DNA of 5,563 bases from Rickettsiales bacterium (GCA_031273075.1 JAISSM010000011.1:1-5563), one strand, 5' to 3'. Shown: positions 1 to 5,563, counted from the first letter of the stretch. The notes: generated from the letters alone by a model not told the origin. Numbers and translations are program-made.

Positions 1-2
1 TT

Positions 3-647
3 TGGGCGGGGAATGTTCATGCCGTGAAGTTGTGCAGAGAGTTATGCGTAAATAAAATCCCGTCCGCATGGAAGAGTGATACTGGTTTAACTGGCTCTAT
101 TCTCAATATAGGGACCGTATCGATAACTGGCAATCCGGCAGGGACTATAACCGTAAATACATCATGTGCCGCAAATGGTACGACGAATCCGCCCATTGGT
201 TCTGGGAGTCATTGTTGGTGTAAGGTTGCAACCGTAGTTGATAGTACTAATAATAAAACCTGTGCGGCGGGCAATAATGGCGCGCCTTGGTATTACTTTG
301 GCCACTTAGTCGCCGGCCCTAATAGTGCGGACATCTGTGCGAGTGGTGGGTCGGGTGGTGCTTGCGTAAACTACTGCACCCAGTGCATCAGGGACGGTAC
401 GCGCGACGGCTCGGGCTGTACCCGTTCCGCGCTTCTAAATTTGCCGAATACCAACTCGACACCAGCCGCATCCGCTGTGACTTGTCCGATGAGTGGAATG
501 TGCACGAATTCCGATTATAAGACTGTGGCGGATAATGCATCATGCGGGACGGGGTATGAAGAGACCACTGTGCCGGCACTTACGATTTCCGGCGAGTATG
601 AAGACAGTAAGGGGACATTTACGTATGGCAACTGCGTTGCGAATTGA
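3..647 (+). CDS. Cysteine-rich, probably secreted or surface protein of unknown function (3' part only)
   Basis: The frame is open from the left edge, so this is the C-terminal 214 residues of a longer protein ending at TGA 645-647. The GTG at 24 is an internal codon, not a convincing start, because the frame continues upstream as WAGNVHA. The visible part has 15 cysteines, including CRELC, HCWCK, YCTQC and CPMSGMC, and is rich in Gly, Thr, Ser and Asn. It has no hydrophobic stretch long enough to span a membrane. The composition suggests an exported, disulfide-stabilised surface protein; this is inference. The end (SCGTGYEETT followed by KGTFTYGNC) recalls cysteine-rich proteins in uncultured gut alphaproteobacteria, but I cannot name the family. 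CWCK and YCTQC could instead bind metal. It converges on ffh, with a repeat-filled gap between them. I am sure it is coding and unsure what it does. Confidence 0.6.
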   Translation, partial: WAGNVHAVKLCRELCVNKIPSAWKSDTGLTGSILNIGTVSITGNPAGTITVNTSCAANGTTNPPIGSGSHCWCKVATVVDSTNNKTCAAGNNGAPWYYFGHLVAGPNSADICASGGSGGACVNYCTQCIRDGTRDGSGCTRSALLNLPNTNSTPAASAVTCPMSGMCTNSDYKTVADNASCGTGYEETTVPALTISGEYEDSKGTFTYGNCVAN

Positions 648-680
648 GTTACAGTTAACAATTAACAATGGTTGTCGCGG

Positions 681-788
681 GTGGGGGTGTGTTTCTATGA
701 AACACACCTTGTTTGTTGAAAACAAACAACGGTTTCCTGTTTGCTTTGCAAACAGGAAAGGCGGCTTTTATAAAAAGCCGCCCCACCT
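681..788. repeat. Chain of four near-contiguous perfect hairpins
   Basis: Four perfect inverted repeats follow each other almost without spacers. H1 at 686-708 is GGTGTGTTTC-TAT-GAAACACACC. H2 at 709-729 is TTGTTTGTT-GAA-AACAAACAA. H3 at 733-759 has 12-bp arms (TTTCCTGTTTGC) and loop TTT. H4 at 760-782 is GGCGGCTTTT-ATA-AAAAGCCGCC. Every loop is three bases. H1 is preceded by GTGGGG and H4 is followed by CCCCAC, so H1 and H4 look like inverted copies bracketing the chain. H4 plus its flank matches the repeat inserted in ffh, with compensated stem changes. The chain lies between two converging genes and could slow or end transcription from both sides, but no hairpin is followed by a clear T-run, so I do not call an intrinsic terminator. 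Mobility or function is inference. Confidence 0.8.
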
Positions 789-793
789 TATTA

Positions 794-824
794 CCTGGAT
801 CCCGCGGTCAAGCCGCGGGATGAC
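794..824. repeat. Dispersed palindromic repeat, CCCGCGG-TCAAG-CCGCGGG type
   Basis: A 9-bp perfect stem (799-807 ATCCCGCGG with 813-821 CCGCGGGAT) closes a TCAAG loop. It sits in the context CCTGG-stem-GAC. This matches my memory of a dispersed intergenic palindrome common in Rickettsiales and other alphaproteobacteria (CTGGATCCC...GGGATGACA). The palindrome and its position between converging genes are seen directly. Family membership is from memory and would need a genome-wide copy count. Confidence 0.6.
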
Positions 825-831
825 AAGACCA

Positions 832-899
832 CCCCGGCGCTTGGGTCCGAGACCCTTCGCGCCACCCCTCCATAGAGGGGAACTTTAAGGGGGAGACAA
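832..899. repeat. Second repeat block, running into the 3' end of ffh
   Basis: Two hairpins lie side by side. The first, 836-863, is GGCGC-TT-GGGTC-CGA-GACCC-TTC-GCGCC, an interrupted stem with a 3-nt loop. The second, 865-880, is CCCCTC-CATA-GAGGGG. Read on the minus strand, the block runs TCTCCCCCTTAAAG, TTCCCCTC, TATG, GAGGGGTGG, then GCGCCGGGGTGG. I associate this pattern with dispersed intergenic repeats in several bacterial groups. Its left part is non-coding, and its right part supplies the last codons and stop of ffh. The right boundary near 899 is estimated from the resemblance, not fixed by a second copy in this window. Confidence 0.55.
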
Positions 900-2234
900 A
901 GACGTTGTTAACTGTTTCATGCGGTGTTTCATTTGGGTGAATTTTTTTATAAGGGTTTCCACATCGCGCGTCGTGGTGCCGCTCCCATGCGCTATGCGCT
1001 CCTTCCTGGACGCCAAAATTATTTCCGGTCTTTCCCGTTCCTTGTTCGTCATCGAGCATAAAATCGCCAACTGTTTATCGACTTCCTTATCGTTCACTTT
1101 ATCCTTGATATTCTCCGCCATTGCGCCCAATCCCGGGATCATTTTCAAAAGCCCCCCTATCGGCCCCATCTTTTTCATTTTCTCTATCTGCCATTTCATC
1201 GCGTTCAGATCAAAATCCCCGGACATTATTTTTTTCATCATGTCCTTCGCATCGTCCTCAGACACCGCGCTTTGCGCCTTCTCGACAAGCGTCACCACGT
1301 CGCCCATTCCAAGTATCCTGTTCGCCGCGCGATCCGGATAGAATTTTTCAAGCGCGGTCATTTTCTCCCCGACGCCCACCCACTTCACCGGCGCGCCCGT
1401 TTCATACAGCATCGAAAGCACGCATCCGCCCCGTGCGTCGCCGTCCGCGCGCGTCATGACCAATCCGGTCACTCCGACCCTTTCATTAAATGTTCTTGCA
1501 ACGGCCAGGGAATCCTGGCCCGCCATCGCGTCCGAGGTAAGCAAAATTTCATCCGGTTTCAACGCGTTCTTAATTTCAACCAACTCGTTCATCAACGCTT
1601 CGTCGATTTGCAAACGTCCGGCGGTGTCGATAATTGCGATGTCGGATTTGGGAATTCTTTTTATTATATCGTTGACGGATTCGCCTTCGATTATAGGAAG
1701 GCTTTCGACGCCGATTTGTTTCGCGATGATTTCCAGCTGTTCCCTTGCGCCGGGTCTGTAGACATCGGTCGACGCGACCAAGACTTTTTTATTCAGGTTC
1801 TTATAATGCAGCGCAAGTTTTCCCGCGGTCGTCGTTTTTCCCGTTCCCTGAAGTCCGATAAGCATGACGACACGGGGCGGCGTTTCGCCGCCGGCGTCTT
1901 TCATAGAAAGACGCCCCACCTCCGATCCCCCACCGGCGTCTTTCATAGAAAGACGCCCCGCCTCTTTTTCCCCGCCTAGAACCAGGCTTAATTCGTCAAG
2001 GACCAATTTCGCGATCGTTTCGGCCGGCAAGGTTTTTTCGACTATTTTTTGCCCTATCGATTTTTCGCGCACTTTCGCGACGATTTCCTTCGCGACCGCA
2101 AGAGAAACGTCGGCCTCCAACAGCGCCACTTTGATTTCCATAAGCGCGTCGTCGAGCATCTCTTCGGTCAACGTCGTTCGTCCGGCGAGTTTATTGAACG
2201 TCAATGAAATTTTTCGCGTCAGATTTTCAAACAT
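885..2234 (-). CDS. ffh: Signal recognition particle protein Ffh (SRP54), with an in-frame palindromic repeat insertion
   Basis: Ffh is the GTPase that, with 4.5S RNA, binds signal sequences on ribosomes and delivers inner-membrane proteins to FtsY. The product is 449 residues. The N domain is 1-88 (ALLEADV 37-43). The G domain has the P-loop GLQGTGKTTT 127-136, DVYRP 157-161, DTAGRLQID 203-211, TRADGDARGG 261-270 and GMGD 309-312. The M domain runs from about 330, with the finger-loop motif GPIGGLLKMIPG 357-368 and HGSGTT 416-421. TRAD replaces the usual TKxD, which I recall as an alphaproteobacterial trait. The ATG at 2232-2234 is chosen because MFENLT is the family's normal N-terminus; the upstream extension to 2351 would lie inside uvrA. 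There is no strong ribosome binding site, and the 16-bp overlap with uvrA suggests translational coupling. Residues about 91-117 hold a duplicated GRLSMKDAGG from a tandem DNA repeat. The C-terminus stops soon after the last M-domain helix, on repeat-derived codons (SLSPP). Confidence 0.97.
   Translation of the reverse strand: MFENLTRKISLTFNKLAGRTTLTEEMLDDALMEIKVALLEADVSLAVAKEIVAKVREKSIGQKIVEKTLPAETIAKLVLDELSLVLGGEKEAGRLSMKDAGGGSEVGRLSMKDAGGETPPRVVMLIGLQGTGKTTTAGKLALHYKNLNKKVLVASTDVYRPGAREQLEIIAKQIGVESLPIIEGESVNDIIKRIPKSDIAIIDTAGRLQIDEALMNELVEIKNALKPDEILLTSDAMAGQDSLAVARTFNERVGVTGLVMTRADGDARGGCVLSMLYETGAPVKWVGVGEKMTALEKFYPDRAANRILGMGDVVTLVEKAQSAVSEDDAKDMMKKIMSGDFDLNAMKWQIEKMKKMGPIGGLLKMIPGLGAMAENIKDKVNDKEVDKQLAILCSMTNKERERPEIILASRKERIAHGSGTTTRDVETLIKKFTQMKHRMKQLTTSLSPP
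1876..1964. repeat. Tandem palindromic repeat inserted in the ffh reading frame
   Basis: Two 35-bp copies at 1888-1922 and 1930-1964 match at 33 of 35 positions and are offset by 42 bp, exactly 14 codons. Each contains a perfect hairpin, GGCGTCTTTC-ATA-GAAAGACGCC (1893-1915 and 1935-1957). A third hairpin, GGCGGCG-TTT-CGCCGCC at 1876-1892, abuts the first copy. The block encodes GRLSMKDAGG twice, joined by GSEV and followed by ETPP, between the N and G domains of Ffh where the family normally has a short linker. The repeat is open in four of its six frames, which would help it survive inside genes. Hairpin H4 at 760-782 is a diverged relative. Confidence 0.85.
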
Positions 2235-5035
2235 TTTTTCAGATATTTCCCAGTCAATGATTCCGGGTTTTCGGATATATCCTCCGGCGTGCCCGCGGCC
2301 ACTATTTTCCCCCCGTTTTCCCCGCCCGCCGGGCCCATGTCGATTATCCAATCCGCCGATTTTATAACGTCAAGATTATGCTCTATTATCACCACGCTGT
2401 TGCCCGCGTCGACCAGCGAGTCAAGGACGTTCAAAAGCATTTTTATGTCGTCGAAGTGCAGGCCCGTCGTAGGCTCGTCCAATATATAAAGCGTTCTGCC
2501 GGTGCCGCGCGCGGACAATTCTTTCGAAAGTTTTACGCGCTGAGCCTCTCCGCCGGAGAGTTCCAAACTCGACTGGCCGAGTTTTATATAGTCCATGCCG
2601 ACGCGTTTCAGCAATTCCAATTTGTTTTTGATTTTCGGGACGTTGATGAAAAATCTGTACGCTTCGTCCACCGTCATGTCCAAGACGTCCGATATCGATT
2701 TGCCCTTGTATTTTATTTTAAGCGTTTCGTCGTTGTATCTTTTGCCCTTGCACTGTTCGCACTCCACATACACGTCCGGCATGAAATTCATCTCTATCCT
2801 TATGACGCCGTCGCCCTGGCACGCTTCGCACCGGCCGCCCTTCACGTTGAACGAGAATCTTCCCGGGCCGTATCCGCGCGCCCTGGATTCCGGAAGCGCC
2901 GCGAAAAAGTCGCGGACTTCCGTAAACAAGCCGACATAGGTCGCGGGGTTCGAACGCGGGCTTCGACCGATCGGGCTTTGGTCTATGTCGACCACTTTGT
3001 CGATATGTTCCAATCCGGTGACTTTCGAATGGCCCCCGGTTTTATATCTCGAGTTATACAGCGCGCGCATCGCGAGCGGGTACAATGTGTTCAAGAGAAG
3101 CGACGATTTGCCGCTTCCGGACACGCCGGTAAACGCGACGAATTTGCCCAGCGGTATTTCGACGTCTATGTTTTTAAGGTTATTCTCCTTTGCGCCGAAA
3201 ATTTTTATCGCGTTCCCGTTGCCTTCGCGCCTTGTCTTCGGGGTCGGTATCGTTTTTTCGCCCGATAAATATTGTCCGGTCAAAGAGTTTTTGTTTTTTA
3301 TGATTTCGTCCACGGGTCCGTGCGCAATAAGCGCGCCGCCGTTCGCGCCCGCGCCGATCCCGACGTCTATCAGATAGTCCGCCCGGCGCATCGCGTCTTC
3401 GTCGTGTTCGACGACTATGACCGTGTTGTCCTTGTCGCGGAGTTCTTTCAAGGAATCCAAAAGTTTGCCGTTGTCGGATTGATGAAGCCCTATACTGGGC
3501 TCGTCCAGCACATACAATACTCCGGAAAGGCCGCTTCCGATTTGCGAGGCAAGGCGGATACGCTGAGATTCCCCGCCGGACAGTGTTCCGGCCAGTCGCG
3601 ACAAGGTAAGGTATCCGAGTCCGACGTTTTTGAGGAACCTTAACCGCGTTATGATTTCGCGGAGGACGGTGGAGGCGATTTCGTTCTGTTTTTTGTCCAA
3701 GCGTTTCGGAAGTTCAAGAAACCATTCCAGCGATTTCTCGATCGCCATTTCGGTCGCGTCCATTATGTCGAATCCGTTCACCTTGACGCATAGCGCGTGG
3801 ACGTTCAATCTTTTCCCGTGGCAGACGTGGCACGGCGTTTCGGAGATGTATTTGGCAAGCTCGTCCCTTATCGCGTCCGACTCCGCGCCGGCCCAGCGGC
3901 GTTCCAAATTATTGACCACGCCCTCCCATTCCTTTTCATAGCGGTATCCGTTCCAATCCATTTCTATTTTGTCGGCGCTTCCGTAAAGTATAATATTCCT
4001 TGCGCTTTCGGGCAGATGATCCCACGGCGCGCTTAATTTGAATTTGTATTTTCCGGCCAAAGAAGTCATCACGTTTTCGTACTGCGTTATGGTTCCGTTC
4101 CTTGAATAGGGCGCGATCGCGCCGTTCAAAATCGACAGGGTTTTGTCCGGCACCACCAAGTCTTCGGACATGTTTAATTTTACGCCAAGGCCGTTGCATT
4201 CGGCGCACGCGCCCGCCGGCGCGTTGAACGTGAACAAACGCGGCTCTATTTTCGGAACCGTAAAGCCGGACACCGGGCACGCGTATTCCGTCGAAAAAAG
4301 TATATTCTCATCGGTATCCAATCGGCGGACAAACACGCTTCCCTTCACCAATCTTAGCGACGATTCAAGCGACGTCGAAAGGCGCGCGGAAAATTCCGCG
4401 TCGTCTTTGATTTCCATTCTGTCGACGATGACGAATATGTCGTGCTTTTTGTTCTTGTCCAGCGCCGGCGTCGGGTCGAGTTCCGATATTTCGCCGTCGA
4501 TCATCGCGCGCGCATAGCCCTGTTTCACAAGGAACATCATTTCCTTTCTGTATTCGCCCTTGCGTCCGCGGACCAAGGGCGCCATAATCAGGATTTTCGT
4601 TTTCAAGGGAAGTTTCATAATCCACTTCATTATGTCCGGGATCGTCTGCGATTTTATCGGAAGCCCGGTTATCGGCGAATGCGGGACCCCGACGCGCGCC
4701 CAAAGCAGGCGCAGGTAATCGTATATTTCCGTGACGGTGCCGACCGTCGACCGCGGGTTGTTTCCGGTCGTTTTCTGTTCTATCGAGATCGCGGGCGACA
4801 GGCCCTCTATCAAGTCGACGTCGGGCTTTTTCTGCATGTTCAAAAACTGGCGCGCATAGGACGAAAGCGATTCGACATAGCGCCTTTGACCCTCCGCGTA
4901 AATCGTGTTGAACGCCAGCGACGATTTGCCGCTCCCCGACACGCCGGTGATCACGACCAGTTTGTTTTTCGGGATGTCTATGTCGATCCCTTTAAGATTG
5001 TGTTCGCGCGCACCGCGAATCTTTATGAAATTCAT
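2219..5035 (-). CDS. uvrA: UvrABC system protein A (excinuclease ABC subunit A)
   Basis: UvrA is the DNA-damage sensor of nucleotide excision repair. It acts as a dimer, loads UvrB at lesions and is a tandem ABC-type ATPase in the cytoplasm. The product has 938 residues, the usual full length. ABC half 1 has Walker A GVSGSGKS 31-38, signature LSGGESQ 485-491 and Walker B LYVLDEPS 507-514. Half 2 has Walker A GVSGSGKS 637-644, signature LSGGEAQ 826-832 and Walker B LYILDEPT 849-856. The second zinc site is complete (C736, C739, C759, C762). The first keeps C253, C277 and C280, but its second position is Ser256 (CPVSGF instead of CPVCGF), which I recall as normal in alphaproteobacterial UvrA. 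The ATG at 5033-5035 gives the standard start MNFIKIRGAREHNLKG. It has no clear ribosome binding site. It reads into ffh with a 16-bp overlap, and no frameshift or truncation is seen. Confidence 0.98.
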   Translation of the reverse strand: MNFIKIRGAREHNLKGIDIDIPKNKLVVITGVSGSGKSSLAFNTIYAEGQRRYVESLSSYARQFLNMQKKPDVDLIEGLSPAISIEQKTTGNNPRSTVGTVTEIYDYLRLLWARVGVPHSPITGLPIKSQTIPDIMKWIMKLPLKTKILIMAPLVRGRKGEYRKEMMFLVKQGYARAMIDGEISELDPTPALDKNKKHDIFVIVDRMEIKDDAEFSARLSTSLESSLRLVKGSVFVRRLDTDENILFSTEYACPVSGFTVPKIEPRLFTFNAPAGACAECNGLGVKLNMSEDLVVPDKTLSILNGAIAPYSRNGTITQYENVMTSLAGKYKFKLSAPWDHLPESARNIILYGSADKIEMDWNGYRYEKEWEGVVNNLERRWAGAESDAIRDELAKYISETPCHVCHGKRLNVHALCVKVNGFDIMDATEMAIEKSLEWFLELPKRLDKKQNEIASTVLREIITRLRFLKNVGLGYLTLSRLAGTLSGGESQRIRLASQIGSGLSGVLYVLDEPSIGLHQSDNGKLLDSLKELRDKDNTVIVVEHDEDAMRRADYLIDVGIGAGANGGALIAHGPVDEIIKNKNSLTGQYLSGEKTIPTPKTRREGNGNAIKIFGAKENNLKNIDVEIPLGKFVAFTGVSGSGKSSLLLNTLYPLAMRALYNSRYKTGGHSKVTGLEHIDKVVDIDQSPIGRSPRSNPATYVGLFTEVRDFFAALPESRARGYGPGRFSFNVKGGRCEACQGDGVIRIEMNFMPDVYVECEQCKGKRYNDETLKIKYKGKSISDVLDMTVDEAYRFFINVPKIKNKLELLKRVGMDYIKLGQSSLELSGGEAQRVKLSKELSARGTGRTLYILDEPTTGLHFDDIKMLLNVLDSLVDAGNSVVIIEHNLDVIKSADWIIDMGPAGGENGGKIVAAGTPEDISENPESLTGKYLKKCLKI

Positions 5036-5043
5036 GACATTTT

Positions 5044-5072
5044 AGGGTAGCAGAAAAAAAAACGATTTTCAA
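5044..5072 (-). promoter_or_regulatory. Possible sigma70-like promoter for uvrA-ffh
   Basis: On the minus strand, TTGAAA (5067-5072) is followed by a 17-nt T-rich spacer and TACCCT (5044-5049). The spacing is ideal, but the -10 box is weak. A transcript would start only a few bases before the uvrA ATG, giving an almost leaderless mRNA. That would fit the absence of a Shine-Dalgarno sequence. This is a pattern match only; the true promoter could lie further upstream, inside the toxin gene region. Confidence 0.25.
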
Positions 5073-5084
5073 CGCTTAATCAGC

Positions 5085-5092
5085 AAGGAGGG
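5085..5092 (+). promoter_or_regulatory. Strong Shine-Dalgarno sequence, oddly far from the toxin ATG
   Basis: AAGGAGGG is a near-perfect Shine-Dalgarno match, but 18 nt separate it from the first in-frame ATG (5111) of the toxin gene, against the usual 5-10. An in-frame TAG at 5093-5095 rules out any earlier start. The site may work poorly, serve a different start, or be a remnant of a rearranged leader. Confidence 0.35.
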
Positions 5093-5110
5093 TAGACCGT
5101 CAATTTTGAT

Positions 5111-5527
5111 ATGCCCCGCAAATATGATACCATTAGCATCGTGATTCAGCGGTTGGCGGCTTTGCAGGTGCGTTTCTATCAGACTTCTTCGGGGAATGAG
5201 CCTGTGCGTGAATTCCTGTCACAATTATCCAAGGATGACAAGAAAGTAATCGGAGAAGATATAAAAACAGTGCAATTCGGATATCCTATCGGAATGCCGT
5301 TGACCCGAAAATTTGAAAATTCCAGGAAATTAGAAGAGATACGGTGCTCTATTTCCGATAAAAGGATCGTGAGAATAATATTTTTTGCAGAGGATGGTTT
5401 TATAATTTTGCTTTCCGCTTTCGTAAAAAAATCCCAAAAAACTCCGCCCCAGGAAATCAATCTGGCCGAAAAAAGATTCCGCGAAATGCATCAGACAAGC
5501 GACAGGCGCAAGCGCTTGCCCACATAG
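5111..5527 (+). CDS. RelE/HigB-like toxin of a type II toxin-antitoxin system (phage Gp49-like, DUF891 family)
   Basis: Family members are small ribosome-dependent mRNA endonucleases, normally held inactive by a HigA-type helix-turn-helix antitoxin. The 138-residue product shows the family hallmarks: VRFYQTSSGNEPVREFL (20-36), KVIGEDIKTVQFGYPIGMPL (45-64), a basic strand segment (DKRIVRIIFF 83-92) and FVKKSQKTP (104-112), followed by the C-terminal basic helix LAEKRFREM (118-126). The family usually begins just before RFYQ, so the first 15-20 residues are atypical; GTG at 5168 or TTG at 5162 would give a more standard N-terminus. I list the ATG because it is the only ATG available. The gene looks more AT-rich than uvrA and ffh, consistent with recent acquisition. 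It diverges from uvrA, with a 75-bp gap. No antitoxin gene follows on the same strand within the window; an antitoxin-like C-terminus converges from the other strand instead. Confidence 0.85.
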   Translation: MPRKYDTISIVIQRLAALQVRFYQTSSGNEPVREFLSQLSKDDKKVIGEDIKTVQFGYPIGMPLTRKFENSRKLEEIRCSISDKRIVRIIFFAEDGFIILLSAFVKKSQKTPPQEINLAEKRFREMHQTSDRRKRLPT

Positions 5528-5563
5528 CCCGCAACCTTTTCGATAGTGTTGAGGGTTATCGAT
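5491..5563 (-). CDS. HigA/XRE-type antitoxin, C-terminal fragment (continues beyond the window)
   Basis: On the minus strand, the frame entering at the right edge reads TLNTIEKVAGYVGKRLRLSL plus a final V and stops at TGA (plus-strand 5491-5493). Only 23 residues are visible. The pattern T-L/I-x-T-I/L-E-K-x-A-x-x-x-G-K-x-L-x-L-x-L is the typical end of HigA-like helix-turn-helix antitoxins that pair with the DUF891 toxins (last HTH helix, then a short strand). If real, it is convergent with the toxin gene and overlaps it by 37 bp, whereas these pairs are usually co-directional with the toxin first. It could also be the end of an unrelated XRE regulator. The in-register plus-strand frame is also open, but it has no start codon and no recognisable motif. 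The call rests on a short fragment. Confidence 0.45.
   Translation of the reverse strand, partial: SITLNTIEKVAGYVGKRLRLSLV

Noticed and set aside
686..782. CRISPR array
   Set aside because: The units are adjacent hairpins of different sequence with no regularly sized spacers and no identical direct repeats.
760..790. Intrinsic transcription terminator at hairpin H4
   Set aside because: The stem is strong, but it is followed by CCACCTTATT rather than a T-run on the plus strand, and by no T-run on the minus strand.
493..888. Plus-strand 131-residue reading frame across the repeat region
   Set aside because: It begins inside the cysteine-rich gene in another frame and then reads through the palindromes; its sequence is that of the repeats, with no domain.
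2235..2351. N-terminal extension of ffh beginning MDNRHGPGG
   Set aside because: It lies inside the uvrA coding region in another frame, has low-complexity Gly/Arg content and is followed by the canonical Ffh start MFENLT.
4442..5050. Plus-strand 202-residue frame antisense to uvrA, and similar long antisense frames over uvrA and ffh
   Set aside because: They are rich in Arg, Phe and His from reverse-complemented codons, have no motifs, and the opposite strand holds unambiguous conserved genes.
5106..5144. Leader peptide of 12 codons starting TTG, 13 nt after the Shine-Dalgarno sequence
   Set aside because: It is very short, has a non-ATG start and overlaps the toxin frame; nothing beyond spacing supports it.
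5508..5519. 12-bp palindrome GCAAGCGCTTGC as an operator or terminator
   Set aside because: It lies inside both the toxin and the putative antitoxin coding ends, has no loop or T-run, and one copy of this size is weak evidence.

Overview
The window most likely comes from an uncultured, probably host-associated alphaproteobacterium. This is inferred from three things. Ffh carries TRAD in place of the usual TKxD guanine-specificity motif, UvrA carries CPVSGF in its first zinc site, and the non-coding DNA contains a CTGGATCCCGCGG-loop-CCGCGGGATGAC palindrome of a kind I associate with Rickettsiales and related alphaproteobacteria. The lineage is a judgement from remembered families; no search was run.

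Layout from left to right. (1) Positions 3-647, plus strand: the C-terminal part of a cysteine-rich, Gly/Thr/Asn-rich, probably exported protein of unknown function, whose 5' end lies outside the window. (2) Positions 648-884: a 237-bp gap between converging genes, filled with short palindromes. It holds a nearly spacer-free chain of four perfect hairpins (686-782), the CCCGCGG palindrome, and a second repeat block that runs into the end of ffh. (3) Positions 885-2234, minus strand: ffh, the signal recognition particle GTPase. It carries an in-frame tandem insertion of a palindromic repeat between its N and G domains. (4) Positions 2219-5035, minus strand: uvrA, a complete nucleotide-excision-repair ATPase. 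It overlaps ffh by 16 bp, so the two are probably one transcript with uvrA first. (5) Positions 5036-5110: a 75-bp divergent intergenic region. (6) Positions 5111-5527, plus strand: a RelE/HigB-like (Gp49/DUF891 family) toxin. (7) Positions 5491-5563, minus strand: the C-terminal end of what looks like a HigA/XRE-type antitoxin, converging on the toxin and overlapping its 3' end.

The housekeeping genes are ordinary in function. The notable signal is a family of small perfect hairpins, mostly with 3-nt loops, found both between genes and inside the ffh reading frame. Copies differ by paired substitutions that keep the stem intact. This resembles the Rickettsia palindromic elements that colonise coding genes, but the sequence differs from any I can name. 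The tail-to-tail toxin/antitoxin arrangement at the right edge is the second point to check.
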